From: an uncultured Lachnospiraceae bacterium
GTDB lineage: Bacteria; Bacillota; Clostridia; Lachnospirales; Lachnospiraceae
Length of the DNA stretch: 58,503 nt
Reading direction: 5' to 3'
NCBI GenBank assembly: GCA_900539715.1
Contig: UQDA01000015.1
Coordinates: 1 to 58,503, forward strand
Below, one piece after another: positions 42,411-51,115 of the stretch (positions within the stretch are counted from its first letter, which is position 1; each line of letters begins with the position of its first letter). A program made the translations under genes and the position numbers. Below the pieces are notes generated by a model that saw only the letters and a list, made by a program, of their open reading frames with translations, searched no databases and was not told the DNA's origin.

Positions 42411-42941
42411 TTATACAGGGCATTCCAACTGACAATCATAGGGCTCCGCCTCCACATGTCCCTGATGATACAACTCCGCCTCCCGGCATCCCATCTTTTT
42501 ATAGAACGCCTGACTTTCCACCGCCGAATGCGCCGATATGTAGAGCTTTCCCGCCCCCTGATCTTTTGACCAGATTTTTGCGGCTTCAAACAGCGTCCTT
42601 CCGATACCGCTCCCCCGCATATCTTCCGAAACATGGATGCTGGACAGATCGATATATTTATGCTCCCCGCCGAACAGCCCCGGCTCTGCCGATACAAAGC
42701 CCTTCAGCTCTCCGTCCAGAAATCCGCCGTACACAAACCCTCCCGTCTGCACGGTATTTTTCAGACATGTGACTAAAAATGCGTAGTCCTCCTCCGACCA
42801 GTCATCAATAAACGGGGCGTCCCGTATCACCCATTCTCCGCCTTCACGCCGCCAGCATTTTACAACCTCCTGACGGCGGATAAAATGCGAAAACAGCTCC
42901 CGGCTCAATTCTTCCGATTCAATATTTCTGTATATGACCAT
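42411..42941 (-). CDS. GNAT-family N-acetyltransferase
   Basis: 176 residues from ATG 42941, with AGGAG ten bases upstream; the longer frame to 42998 adds 19 residues without a better site. Core GNAT motifs: IDLSSIHVSEDMRGSGIGRTLFEAAKIWSKDQGAGKLYISAHSAVES (the acetyl-CoA loop RGSGIG) and QAFYKKMGC. Acetylates an unknown small molecule or protein. Upstream of the XRE gene on the same strand. Confidence 0.85.
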   Translation of the reverse strand: MVIYRNIESEELSRELFSHFIRRQEVVKCWRREGGEWVIRDAPFIDDWSEEDYAFLVTCLKNTVQTGGFVYGGFLDGELKGFVSAEPGLFGGEHKYIDLSSIHVSEDMRGSGIGRTLFEAAKIWSKDQGAGKLYISAHSAVESQAFYKKMGCREAELYHQGHVEAEPYDCQLECPV

Positions 42942-43163
42942 ATCCTTTGTTCTCCTATCCTGTCCTTCCTGCGGCATATTCCATATTTTTCCCATCATAC
43001 CACCGCCCCTTTAACGCCTGCAAGCCATCCTCTCACAAAAAAATTGGCGACGTACTTTAAAAAGTACAATTTTTTTCTGTATTTTATCTGGACTTCCTGC
43101 CGTATCCCATTATAATAAGAAACTGTGCTGTCATTTTCAGACAGCCAGAGGGGAGAGAATACA

Positions 43164-44807
43164 ATGGAAAAAATGTATCCGATGTTGTTCACAACATTGA
43201 AAAACTACTCAAAACAACAGTTTCTTAAAGATTTGGTCGCAGGTGTCGTGGTCGCCATCATCGCGCTGCCCCTGTCCATCGCCCTCGCACTGGCATCGGG
43301 CGTCGGTCCGGAACAGGGTATCTATACCGCCATCGTGGCCGGTTTCATCATTTCCCTGCTCGGCGGAAGTCAGGTACAGATTGCAGGGCCTACCGCAGCC
43401 TTTGCTACTATCGTTGCAGGTATCGTTGCCCGAAACGGTATGGAGGGTCTTGCAGCGGCTACCATCCTTGCAGGTATTATCCTTATCCTGATGGGACTTT
43501 GCCGCTTCGGCGCTCTTTTGAAATTTATCCCGTTTACCATTACGACCGGCTTTACCTCCGGAATTGCCGTAACGATAGTTATCGGTCAGCTCAAAGACTT
43601 TTTCGGCGTTACTTATCCCAGTGGGATGCCGTCCATCGAAACAATGGAAAAGCTTAAAGCCTTCATTGCAGGATTTTCCAGCTTCAATACAGACGCCCTT
43701 ATCGTAGGTCTTGTCTGTCTGGCAATCCTTATCATTGCACCCCGGTTTTCTGAAAAGATTCCCGGTTCCCTGCTTGCAGTCATCGCAGGTATCCTTATGG
43801 TAAAGTTCCTGCCTCTTCAGGTCAACACCATCGGAGACCTTTATACTATCAGCAATAAGCTTCCGTCCTTCCACCTTCCGCAGATGAGCTTTGAAACGAT
43901 CCGTCTTGCTCTGCCCGACGCGTTCACCATCGCGGTATTGGCTGCGATAGAATCCCTGCTCTCCTGCGTTGTAGCTGACGGCATGATAAACGGCAGACAC
44001 CGTTCCAACATGGAACTGGCTGCTCAGGGCGCAGGAAATATTGCATCTGCCCTCTTCGGGGGCATCCCTGCTACCGGCGCGATTGCCCGCACAGCTGCAA
44101 ACGTCAAAAACGGAGGCAGGACACCTGTTGCCGGAATGGTACACGCCCTCGTCCTCGCTCTTATCCTTGTCATATTCATGCCTTATGCGGCTATGATACC
44201 CATGCCGGCTATTGCCGCTATCCTGTTTATGGTAGCCTACAATATGTGTCAGTGGAGAACCTTTGCCGATCTGCTCAAAACAGCTCCCAAAAGCGATATC
44301 GCGGTTCTTGTCCTGACCTTCTTCCTGACCATCCTGTTCGACCTGGTCGTTGCGATAGAAATCGGCATCCTCGTCGCCGTGCTTCTTTTCATGAAACGCA
44401 TGAGCGATGTTGCGGAAGTCCGCAGCTGGAAATATGCAGAGGACGAGGAAGAAGCGGAGCAGGAAAAATTACGCAAGCTTCCTTCCTCCATCAATGTCTA
44501 TGAAATCAGCGGTCCCCTGTTTTTCGGTGCGGCAGGCATTATCGGCCAGATTGCCGTAAAAGACCATGCAAAATGCCTCATCCTCCGCATGAACAATGTT
44601 CCCGCCCTCGACAGCACCGCGCTAAACGCCCTGACCGAGCTGTACGACAAATGCACACAGAAAAAGATAACCATCATCCTTTCCCATGTGAACCAGCAGC
44701 CGATGAATGTAATGGAAAAAGCCGGATTCGCACAGAAGATAGGTATGGAAAATATCTGTGACAATATCGACGATGCCATTGCAAGAGCGGAAGAGCTTGT
44801 GAAATAA
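43164..44807 (+). CDS. SulP-family anion transporter with STAS domain
   Basis: 547 residues from ATG 43164 after GGGGAG. The SulP signature is clear: DLVAGVVVAIIALPLSIALALASGVGPEQGIYTAIVAG, QIAGPTAAF, and a dense set of membrane helices to about residue 420. The C-terminal STAS domain (INVYEISGPLFFGAAGIIGQI ... LILRMNNVPALDSTALNALTELY) is intact. Transports sulfate, bicarbonate or a dicarboxylate; not decidable from sequence. Monocistronic. Confidence 0.92.
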   Translation: MEKMYPMLFTTLKNYSKQQFLKDLVAGVVVAIIALPLSIALALASGVGPEQGIYTAIVAGFIISLLGGSQVQIAGPTAAFATIVAGIVARNGMEGLAAATILAGIILILMGLCRFGALLKFIPFTITTGFTSGIAVTIVIGQLKDFFGVTYPSGMPSIETMEKLKAFIAGFSSFNTDALIVGLVCLAILIIAPRFSEKIPGSLLAVIAGILMVKFLPLQVNTIGDLYTISNKLPSFHLPQMSFETIRLALPDAFTIAVLAAIESLLSCVVADGMINGRHRSNMELAAQGAGNIASALFGGIPATGAIARTAANVKNGGRTPVAGMVHALVLALILVIFMPYAAMIPMPAIAAILFMVAYNMCQWRTFADLLKTAPKSDIAVLVLTFFLTILFDLVVAIEIGILVAVLLFMKRMSDVAEVRSWKYAEDEEEAEQEKLRKLPSSINVYEISGPLFFGAAGIIGQIAVKDHAKCLILRMNNVPALDSTALNALTELYDKCTQKKITIILSHVNQQPMNVMEKAGFAQKIGMENICDNIDDAIARAEELVK

Positions 44808-44811
44808 ATGT

Positions 44812-44942
44812 AAAAAGTGTGCGCCATGGCGCACACTCCTCGTCTAGCGTAGTCGCGTCAGCGACAATTTCACCGCGTGCGAGTACGCATAATCGTGTTT
44901 TTTATTCGATAGGAAAGAAACTTTCCTATCGAATAAAAAAGC
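44812..44942. repeat. structured intergenic repeat, copy B (three hairpins)
   Basis: Directly after sulP. A perfect 22-base palindrome at 44816-44837 (AGTGTGCGCCA and its complement), a small stem GTCGC-GTCA-GCGAC at 44852-44865, and a 20-base perfect stem with a 3-base loop at 44898-44940 containing ATAGGAAAG/CTTTCCTAT. The element order matches copy A at 25209-25335. Confidence 0.65.
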
Positions 44943-44984
44943 GCCATGTCCCAGGAATCCTCTCCTGCGGCATGGCGCTTTTTT
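44935..44984. terminator. bidirectional terminator between sulP and spoVT
   Basis: Perfect 14-base stem AAAAAAGCGCCATG/CATGGCGCTTTTTT with T runs on both strands; it overlaps the last bases of repeat copy B and the spoVT stop codon. Confidence 0.9.
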
Positions 44985-45528
44985 ACTGTTCCATCTGTCT
45001 CCCCAGAAATCCGGCTGCGGACTGTATCAGCTTGCGCTCCACTTCTCCCATCCCCATCTTTTTGTCATTTCCCAAAAGGATGACCGCGCCTATCACATCC
45101 CCTTCGCAGATGATGGGACACACGGCTTCCGATACGCATTCCTCCGTCCCCGCCACCGCCGGCTCCACAAAATTTTTATCGCCTCTGAGCGCCATGAGGA
45201 TTTCCCGCTTTTCCAACAGTTCCTCCATTTCCCTGCCGAGCGCCTTTCCTGACGCTCCTCTGTCCCTTCCCGCCGCAGCGATGATCTGGTCGCGATCCGC
45301 TATCAGCGCTGTGTACCCTGACACCTGTGCCAGACTTTCCGCATACTGCTTTGCAAATGCACTCATCTCTCCGATTGGCGAATATTTTTTTAAAATAACC
45401 TCTCCATCACATCCCGTGAAGATTTCCAGAGGATCGGCCTCCCGTATCCGCAGGGTACGCCGGATTTCCTTCGGTATCACTATCCTTCCAAGGTCATCTA
45501 TCCTTCGGACGATTCCTGTTGCTTTCAT
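44983..45528 (-). CDS. spoVT: SpoVT, AbrB-type sporulation regulator
   Basis: 181 residues from ATG 45528, with GGAGG ten bases upstream. N-terminal AbrB swapped-hairpin domain (MKATGIVRRIDDLGRIVIPKEIRRTLRIREADPLEIF) and a C-terminal GAF-like domain (YTALIADRDQIIAAAG, VCPIICEGDVIGAVILLG). In Bacillus SpoVT is made in the forespore and tunes sigma-G genes. A palindrome TTTCCA-TTTC-TGGAAA lies just upstream (45555-45570) and could be an operator. Confidence 0.93.
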   Translation of the reverse strand: MKATGIVRRIDDLGRIVIPKEIRRTLRIREADPLEIFTGCDGEVILKKYSPIGEMSAFAKQYAESLAQVSGYTALIADRDQIIAAAGRDRGASGKALGREMEELLEKREILMALRGDKNFVEPAVAGTEECVSEAVCPIICEGDVIGAVILLGNDKKMGMGEVERKLIQSAAGFLGRQMEQ

Positions 45529-45615
45529 ATAAAAAATTCCTCCGTCTACTGTACTTTCCATTTCTGGAAATAGTATCTGTAAACGAAGGAATTTTATACG
45601 TTACTTTTCCCGGCT

Positions 45616-46584
45616 TCACACCCTGCGCACGACTTCATCTGAAAACTTCATCATGCAGAGTCCTTCTTCATACGCCCCTATCTTTTCTTCATTCGCCTGT
45701 CCTGAAAGATTTTCTGCTATCAGCTCCGGGAACTTTATACCGGCATGCCATGCATGGGGATATCCGCCTCCAAAGCGGGGATTTATCTCAGAGATATAAT
45801 AATTTCCGTCCACCCTGAAAATATCCATGTCAATAGGACCGGCAAGCTTTAAGGTCGAAACGGTGTGCCTTATCAGCTCAAACAACGCCTCATCTTTTAC
45901 GGAAACCGATTTTTCAGTTTCCCCGGCGCGCATCCTTACCTTCTTTTTTACAAAAATCGACGCAGCTTTTCCGGATATCATATCCACATAAATATCCGCA
46001 CCGAATTCCTCTCCATCCGCATACTGCTGTATCAGCAGCTCCTCCTCGCTGTAACGGCACAAAACCTCCAGAAGCTCCCTGCAATCCACACGGCTGATTC
46101 CCACGCTCCCGCAGCCACGCACGGGCTTTACAAATACCGGAAAGTCTATCTTTCCTTCCGCGCGCGCCCGGTCGAACGATTCCAGACTGTCACAGGTAAA
46201 CATTGCCGGAATCCCGTTTTGTTCCAGATGTTTAAAAAAGCGGTATTTATCACGACACAGCGCTACGCTCTCCGCATCCGAAACGATAGCCCGGATTCCC
46301 TGCTCTTCAAAGCGCTTTCTGTTTAAAGCCAGAAGATCCAGCTCGTCCTCAAAAAGCGGCAGCAGCGCGTCAATATCCTCCTTACGGCATATCCGCTCTA
46401 TCTCCTCCAGATAGCCTGGCTCTTTCATGGACGGCACGAGATAAAAGGCATCTGCCTCGTACAGCGCCGGCGCCCACGGGCTGCAGTCCGTCACAACTAC
46501 CTTTCCGGCTTTTTCATGAAAAGTCTCTTTAAAGAAACGCACCAGCTTATTCCGCGTTCCGCAGCTTAAAATCAGGATATTCAT
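45616..46584 (-). CDS. ATP-grasp ligase
   Basis: 322 residues from ATG 46584, behind GGAGG. An N-terminal Rossmann-like part (MNILILSCGTRNKLVRFF) precedes ATP-grasp elements: FPVFVKPVRGCGSVGISRV (nucleotide lid), IQQYADGEEFGADIYVD, and PIDMDIFRVDGNYYISEINPRFGGGYP (metal-binding E and N). Such enzymes join a carboxylate to an amine or thiol using ATP. It is the last gene of a cassette with an aminotransferase and a PLP decarboxylase, suggesting ligation of an amino-acid-derived unit. Product unknown. Confidence 0.85.
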   Translation of the reverse strand: MNILILSCGTRNKLVRFFKETFHEKAGKVVVTDCSPWAPALYEADAFYLVPSMKEPGYLEEIERICRKEDIDALLPLFEDELDLLALNRKRFEEQGIRAIVSDAESVALCRDKYRFFKHLEQNGIPAMFTCDSLESFDRARAEGKIDFPVFVKPVRGCGSVGISRVDCRELLEVLCRYSEEELLIQQYADGEEFGADIYVDMISGKAASIFVKKKVRMRAGETEKSVSVKDEALFELIRHTVSTLKLAGPIDMDIFRVDGNYYISEINPRFGGGYPHAWHAGIKFPELIAENLSGQANEEKIGAYEEGLCMMKFSDEVVRRV

Positions 46585-46727
46585 GTTTACCTCCATGCCG
46601 GAGCGCTTTAGCTTCGGCCGCGGCGTGAAAACACATATGTGTTTTCTCGTCTGCGATTCACACAGTTTTGTGACGCTCCGGCACAAAACTGTTGATTGAA
46701 AATAAGCCATCGGGCTTATTTTCAATC
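46585..46727 (-). promoter_or_regulatory. highly structured intercistronic RNA before the ATP-grasp gene
   Basis: Read on the minus strand: a 15-base perfect stem with loop CGAT (46727-46694) that includes the decarboxylase stop codon; a stem CAGTTTTGTG/CACAAAACTG (46691-46663) whose loop holds CCGGAGCGT; a 20-base palindrome at 46646-46627; then CGCTCCGGCA (46605-46596) just before the GGAGG of the ligase gene. The loop segment TGCCGGAGCG is perfectly complementary to CGCTCCGGCA, so a pseudoknot or switch next to the ribosome site is possible. Confidence 0.6.
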
Positions 46728-47936
46728 TTCTTCCTCTCCGTAAAGCACGCTGTTCTGCACATACTGCTCCGGCGTCCATCTGCGGCGCACAAGCCTGAGT
46801 TCTCCGTCCCTGCGCACATACACATCCGGAAAATACTGGATGAACAGCGGATTCAAGCTCATCGTATAACCGCCTACATTTTCATATACGATGCGGTCTC
46901 CCTCTCTTAATTCCGGGCCGTCCATATATTCAAAAATACGGTCAACCTCCATACAGGAATAGCCTGACACGCACTGATGCGGCATCCTTTTACGTTCCTG
47001 TCCGCCTGAAAGATCCAAATGGAACAGGTGGCTTTTCTTTATCATCGTCGGGTCAATATTAAAGCGGCTTCCGTCCGTGATAAGATACCTCTCCGAACCG
47101 ATATCCCGCACATCCACCACGCCGGTCACAAATGTCGTCGAGCTCGAAAGTAGCGAAATCCCCGGTTCCACAATAAGACATGTCTTTTCCGGCGAAAATT
47201 CCGTCTGCAGTATCCTTGAGACCGCAGGGAAATAATCAGGATATTCCGGCCTGCCCTTTAAGCCGCCGCAATATCCGCCGCCCATATCCACATAGGACAG
47301 CTCGAAGCCGAATTCTCTTTTTAAGCGACACGCCATTTCCGCAATGGATTCAAATATCTTTACGCTGCGGGACTTACTGCTCGAATGCAGATGCAGTCCT
47401 GCGATATCCACATTCGGAATTTTACGGACCCGCTCCACAACCTTCGCAAATATACCGTTTTCATAGCCAAAACCGAATCTTCCGCCCGCCTCGCCCATCG
47501 TAGTCTCTCCGGGACACAGCTTCTCCAGATCAAAATTAACGCGGATTCCAACCTGAAACCGTCTTTCGGGATACCCTGCCGCCAGCTCTTCCAGCCAGTC
47601 AAGCTCCCTTCGTCCATCCATATTTACAATACCGCCAGCAAGCAGTACCCTTTCAAACGAATCCCGCTTTTTGACCGGACCGTTGTACACCACTTCCCAA
47701 TCCTCAAATCCCAGCTTTTTGGCAAGGGCATACTCGTCGTCCGAAACGACTTCCGCCATCACTCCTTTTGCCTTTAAAAAACTGACGAGCCACGGCAGAG
47801 AATTGGTCTTAAAGGAATAGCCGATTTTAAAACTGTTCCAGTTCTTTTCGAGAGAATCCGTCAGCATCTGAAAATACCGCGAAAGCTCTGCCTCATCTAT
47901 CACAAAATAGGGAGTCTGATACGCCCGTTCATCCAT
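46722..47936 (-). CDS. PLP-dependent decarboxylase, alanine racemase-like fold (type III)
   Basis: 404 residues from ATG 47936. Related to diaminopimelate, ornithine and carboxynorspermidine decarboxylases. PLP Lys in IGYSFKTNS; HLHSSSKS; the glycine loop YVDMGGGYCGG; VEPGISLL; and the catalytic Cys region SGYSCMEVDRIF (CxExD) near the C-terminus; YENVGGYTMSLNPLF closes the site. The substrate is an amino acid or an amino-acid conjugate, not identifiable. It starts 10 bases after the aminotransferase stop and precedes the ATP-grasp gene. Confidence 0.87.
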   Translation of the reverse strand: MDERAYQTPYFVIDEAELSRYFQMLTDSLEKNWNSFKIGYSFKTNSLPWLVSFLKAKGVMAEVVSDDEYALAKKLGFEDWEVVYNGPVKKRDSFERVLLAGGIVNMDGRRELDWLEELAAGYPERRFQVGIRVNFDLEKLCPGETTMGEAGGRFGFGYENGIFAKVVERVRKIPNVDIAGLHLHSSSKSRSVKIFESIAEMACRLKREFGFELSYVDMGGGYCGGLKGRPEYPDYFPAVSRILQTEFSPEKTCLIVEPGISLLSSSTTFVTGVVDVRDIGSERYLITDGSRFNIDPTMIKKSHLFHLDLSGGQERKRMPHQCVSGYSCMEVDRIFEYMDGPELREGDRIVYENVGGYTMSLNPLFIQYFPDVYVRRDGELRLVRRRWTPEQYVQNSVLYGEEED

Positions 47937-47946
47937 TTTAATTTCC

Positions 47947-49140
47947 TCACTTCGCATAGTAGGACGCAATTTTTTCCACCGCACAGATGACATCCTCCAC
48001 GTCCCGATCGGTCATGCCGTAATGAAGCGGCAATGTCAATATCTCTTCATAAAGTGCTTCCGCTTTCGGGCAGATTCCTTTTCTGTAACCCAGCTTCTGA
48101 TAATACGGAAAATAATAGACCGGGATATAATGCACGTTGCACACGATATTTTCCGCACCCATCGCATCAAAAAATTCCCGTCTGTTTATCGAAAGCTTCT
48201 CTGTATTCAGACGCAGGATATATAAATGGCGGGTTGTATCGGATTCCGGTATCTCCTCCTGTACGGTCACCTGTTCCAGTTTGGAAAATGCCTCATTGTA
48301 GCGTGCAACTATCTCTTTTCTTCTTTTTGAAAAAGCTTCCAGCTTGTCCAGCTGACTCAACAGCAGCCCCGCCTGGATATCCGTCATCCGGTAATTATAA
48401 CCAAGCTCCACCTGCTCATAATACCAGGGGCCTTCCGGTTCCCGGCTCATCTGCGCCGCATCTCTCGTGATACCGTGTGCCTTGTACAGAACGAGCCTGC
48501 GGTACAGCTCAGGGTCGTTGGTCGTGATAGCTCCGCCCTCTCCCGCCGTCACCGTCTTGACCGGATGAAAACTGAATGTCGTCATATCTGCAATAGAGCC
48601 TGTCGGCTGTCCCTTATATTTTGTGCCGATGGAATGTGCCCCGTCCGTAATGAGCACCAGATGATGTTCCCGGCAGATTTCCTTTAATTCGTCAAGCTTT
48701 GTAGACTGTCCTGTAAAATCTACCGCCACGACCGCCTTTGTCCGCTCCGTTATATGAGCGCGGACGCTTTCAGGGTCGATATTCCATGTCTTCTCATCGA
48801 TATCTGCAAATACGGGTGTCGCGCCGCAGTAGAGCGCGCAGTTTGCGGATGCTGCAAAAGTGATGGGAGTAGTGATAACCTCGTCTCCCTCTCCGACACC
48901 TGCCGCCATACATGCCACATGCAGCGCCGCCGTGCCGTTGCTGACCGCCACCGCATACTTCGCACCGGTAATACTGCAAAGCCGCTCCTCCAGCTCGTCT
49001 ATCTTGGGACCGCAGGTCAGATAATCGCTCTTTAAGACATCCAGTACGGCCTGATAGTCCGCTTCATCCAGATATTGGTGTCCGTAATAAATTTTTGTAT
49101 CGCGTACGGGTCTTCCTCCCGCTGCTGCCGGTTTTTCCAT
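47947..49140 (-). CDS. DegT/DnrJ/EryC1 aminotransferase, PseC-like
   Basis: 397 residues from ATG 49140, eight bases after GGAGG. Sugar-type aminotransferase: YYGHQYLDEADYQAVLDVLKSDYLTCGP at the N-terminus, SNGTAALHVA, ITDGAHSIG, the PLP Lys in FSFHPVKTVTAGEGG, and YNYRMTDIQAGLLLSQL. It most resembles PseC, which aminates a UDP-4-keto-6-deoxysugar, but no other pse gene is nearby. First gene of a three-gene cassette with decarboxylase and ligase. Confidence 0.9.
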   Translation of the reverse strand: MEKPAAAGGRPVRDTKIYYGHQYLDEADYQAVLDVLKSDYLTCGPKIDELEERLCSITGAKYAVAVSNGTAALHVACMAAGVGEGDEVITTPITFAASANCALYCGATPVFADIDEKTWNIDPESVRAHITERTKAVVAVDFTGQSTKLDELKEICREHHLVLITDGAHSIGTKYKGQPTGSIADMTTFSFHPVKTVTAGEGGAITTNDPELYRRLVLYKAHGITRDAAQMSREPEGPWYYEQVELGYNYRMTDIQAGLLLSQLDKLEAFSKRRKEIVARYNEAFSKLEQVTVQEEIPESDTTRHLYILRLNTEKLSINRREFFDAMGAENIVCNVHYIPVYYFPYYQKLGYRKGICPKAEALYEEILTLPLHYGMTDRDVEDVICAVEKIASYYAK

Positions 49141-49170
49141 TATAAAATCCTCCATTTTCAAAACTGAGAA

Positions 49171-49197
49171 AAGGGCGTGCGCCTTGCGCACACCCTT
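49171..49197 (-). terminator. hairpin between HPr and aminotransferase genes
   Basis: 12-base stem with one mismatch, AAGGGTGTGCGC-AAG-GCGCACGCCCTT on the minus strand, followed by TTCTCAGTTTT. Probably a partial terminator separating HPr from the cassette. Confidence 0.5.
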
Positions 49198-49221
49198 AGC
49201 AGTCACCCTTTTCAAACGGGC

Positions 49222-49485
49222 TTATTCACCAAGCCCGCCCTCTATCGCATTCACAAGCGAATCCAAAGCTTCCTGTTCATCCGGCCCGTCACATGCCAGC
49301 TCAATCTCATCGCCGCATTTCACACATGCTCCGAGCACGCTCAGCACACTTTTTGCATTCGCGGTATTTTCACGAAATGTAAATGTGATGAGCGATTTGT
49401 ACTGCATCGCTTCCTTACATAAAATCCCTGCAGGTCTCAAATGAAGCCCTGTGGGGTTCTTGATAACTACCTTATGGCGTACCAT
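49222..49485 (-). CDS. HPr-family phosphocarrier protein
   Basis: 87 residues from ATG 49485, after AAAGGGG. Both key sites are present: His15 in TGLHLRPAG (PTS phosphoryl site) and Ser46 in NAKSVLSVLGA (HPrK/P site in Firmicutes). Three Cys residues and the CGDEIELACDG segment are less typical, so it may be either the general HPr or a Crh-like regulatory paralogue with intact His15. No enzyme I gene is beside it. Confidence 0.88.
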   Translation of the reverse strand: MVRHKVVIKNPTGLHLRPAGILCKEAMQYKSLITFTFRENTANAKSVLSVLGACVKCGDEIELACDGPDEQEALDSLVNAIEGGLGE

Positions 49486-49663
49486 CTCTATGTTCCCCTT
49501 TCCTCCCGACACGGGGTTTTGCGGAGGTCCGGTTACTGCTTACCTGCTTTCCGGTAAACAGCAGCAAAAGCTGTCCTTATAAAACCGCCGCATTTTTATA
49601 TACCTATCATATCATTGCCCTCTAAATATGGCAAGTGTTTGGTTGCTGTTTACACCAGCCGCA

Positions 49664-49695
49664 AATGTTACTGCCTGCCGGCAAGCAGTAACATT
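49664..49695 (-). terminator. hairpin after glmM
   Basis: Perfect 11-base stem AATGTTACTGC/GCAGTAACATT with a 10-base loop, nine bases after the glmM stop; T run short (CATTTG). The region 49513-49663 beyond it holds further CAGTAA/TTACTG repeats and the HPr leader, no gene. Confidence 0.5.
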
Positions 49696-49704
49696 GTCTG
49701 TCTG

Positions 49705-51054
49705 CTACAGCATGAGCTGCTGGATAAGATCTGCGATGCGATGTGCCTCCGCATCGATTTTCGCCTTGTCTTTTCCTTCTATCATAACACGCACCTTCGG
49801 CTCTGTTCCTGACGGACGGATGAGTACCCGTCCCTCGCCTGCAAACTCCTTCTCCAGCTCTTCTATTGCCTCCGCTATCTCGGGATATTCCATAAAATGC
49901 TCTTTCCTGTGGTTAGGAACCTTGACGTTTACAAGCGCCTGAGGCATCACCGTCATCACCTTGGAAAGCTCCGATAAAGGTTTTCCGGTCACAACCATGA
50001 CCTCCAAAAGATGAAGCGCGGATAAAAGCCCGTCTCCCGTCGTGTTTTCATCAAGGAAGATGATATGTCCCGACTGCTCTCCCCCCAGGTTTGCCCCTAT
50101 CTCCCGCATGCGCTCCAGCACATAGCGGTCGCCTACCTTTGTCTTTTCTATATGTATCTTTTCCCTGTCCCCGAACAGGAAAAGACCGAGATTACTCATT
50201 ACCGTAACCACCAGCGTGTTCTGCTTGAGCTTCCCCATATTGCGCATATGAGCGCCTACAATCGCCATTATCTGGTCGCCGTCTACTACATTTCCAAGCT
50301 CATCCACCGCCAGCAGCCTGTCTGCGTCCCCGTCGAACGCAAGCCCTACATCCGCCTTTTCAAAAACGACTCTCGCCTGAAGCTCCTGCATATGGGTAGA
50401 TCCGCAGTTCGCATTGATATTTGTACCATCCGGAAGGTTATGGATAGGCACCACATGTGCACCCAGCTGACGGAGTGCTTCAACGGACGTATAGTTAGAG
50501 GCTCCTTCCGCACAGTCGACTACCACTTTCAGATTGCTTAAGTCCACCGGCACAGCGCTCACCGCATGGTTGATATATTCTTCCCGTGCATCCCTGCGGT
50601 ATTTTATCCTGCCGACTCCGGAACCGCTCGGAAATTCGATTCCCTGCAGATCGTTCCTGATTAACGCCTCTATCTCATCCTCCAGCGCATCAGGAAGCTT
50701 ATAGCCATTCCCGTCAAAAAATTTGATACCGTTAAATTCCATCGGATTGTGAGATGCTGATATCACGACTCCGGCTTCCACCTTGTATTTTTTGGTAAGA
50801 TAAGCAATGGCCGGCGTTGGAATCACCCCTACATAAACCGCATTTGCTCCCACGCTGCAAATACCTGCCATCAGCGCATTTGCCAGCATATCCCCTGAAA
50901 TACGGGTATCACAGCCTACCATAATAGTTGGCTTATGCTTATTTTCCCTCGTCAGTACATAGGCACCCGCCTGCCCGAGCTGCATCGCCAAAAGCGGCGT
51001 GAGTTCTTCATTAGCTACTCCCCTGACACCATCGGTTCCAAACATCCTTGCCAT
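49705..51054 (-). CDS. glmM: phosphoglucosamine mutase GlmM
   Basis: 449 residues, full length. Interconverts glucosamine-6- and -1-phosphate for UDP-GlcNAc synthesis. MARMFGTDGVRGVANEELTP at the start, phosphoserine loop VISASHNPMEFNG, metal loop AFDGDADR, substrate loop GGEQSGHI, phosphate site IRPSGTEPKVRV. Third gene of cdaA-cdaR-glmM; in relatives CdaR and GlmM modulate the cyclase. Confidence 0.97.
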   Translation of the reverse strand: MARMFGTDGVRGVANEELTPLLAMQLGQAGAYVLTRENKHKPTIMVGCDTRISGDMLANALMAGICSVGANAVYVGVIPTPAIAYLTKKYKVEAGVVISASHNPMEFNGIKFFDGNGYKLPDALEDEIEALIRNDLQGIEFPSGSGVGRIKYRRDAREEYINHAVSAVPVDLSNLKVVVDCAEGASNYTSVEALRQLGAHVVPIHNLPDGTNINANCGSTHMQELQARVVFEKADVGLAFDGDADRLLAVDELGNVVDGDQIMAIVGAHMRNMGKLKQNTLVVTVMSNLGLFLFGDREKIHIEKTKVGDRYVLERMREIGANLGGEQSGHIIFLDENTTGDGLLSALHLLEVMVVTGKPLSELSKVMTVMPQALVNVKVPNHRKEHFMEYPEIAEAIEELEKEFAGEGRVLIRPSGTEPKVRVMIEGKDKAKIDAEAHRIADLIQQLML

Positions 51055-51115
51055 TTTTTCATATCCTCCTCTGGTTTTATGCCGTTTACTGTATATGGAT
51101 CGCGTTATGCTGTTC

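Noticed and set aside
43209..44144. 311-codon minus-strand frame opposite sulP
   Set aside because: Antisense of conserved transporter codons; Cys/Gly/Asp-rich without motifs.
45528..45600. Sigma-G-type promoter for spoVT
   Set aside because: GTATAA and GATACTA are present upstream but the spacer is 16 rather than about 18 and the first -10 base differs; too weak to annotate.
49140..49222. HPr as a dedicated carrier for the aminotransferase/decarboxylase/ligase cassette
   Set aside because: It has canonical His15 and Ser46, no carrier-type serine motif, and a terminator-like hairpin separates it from the cassette.
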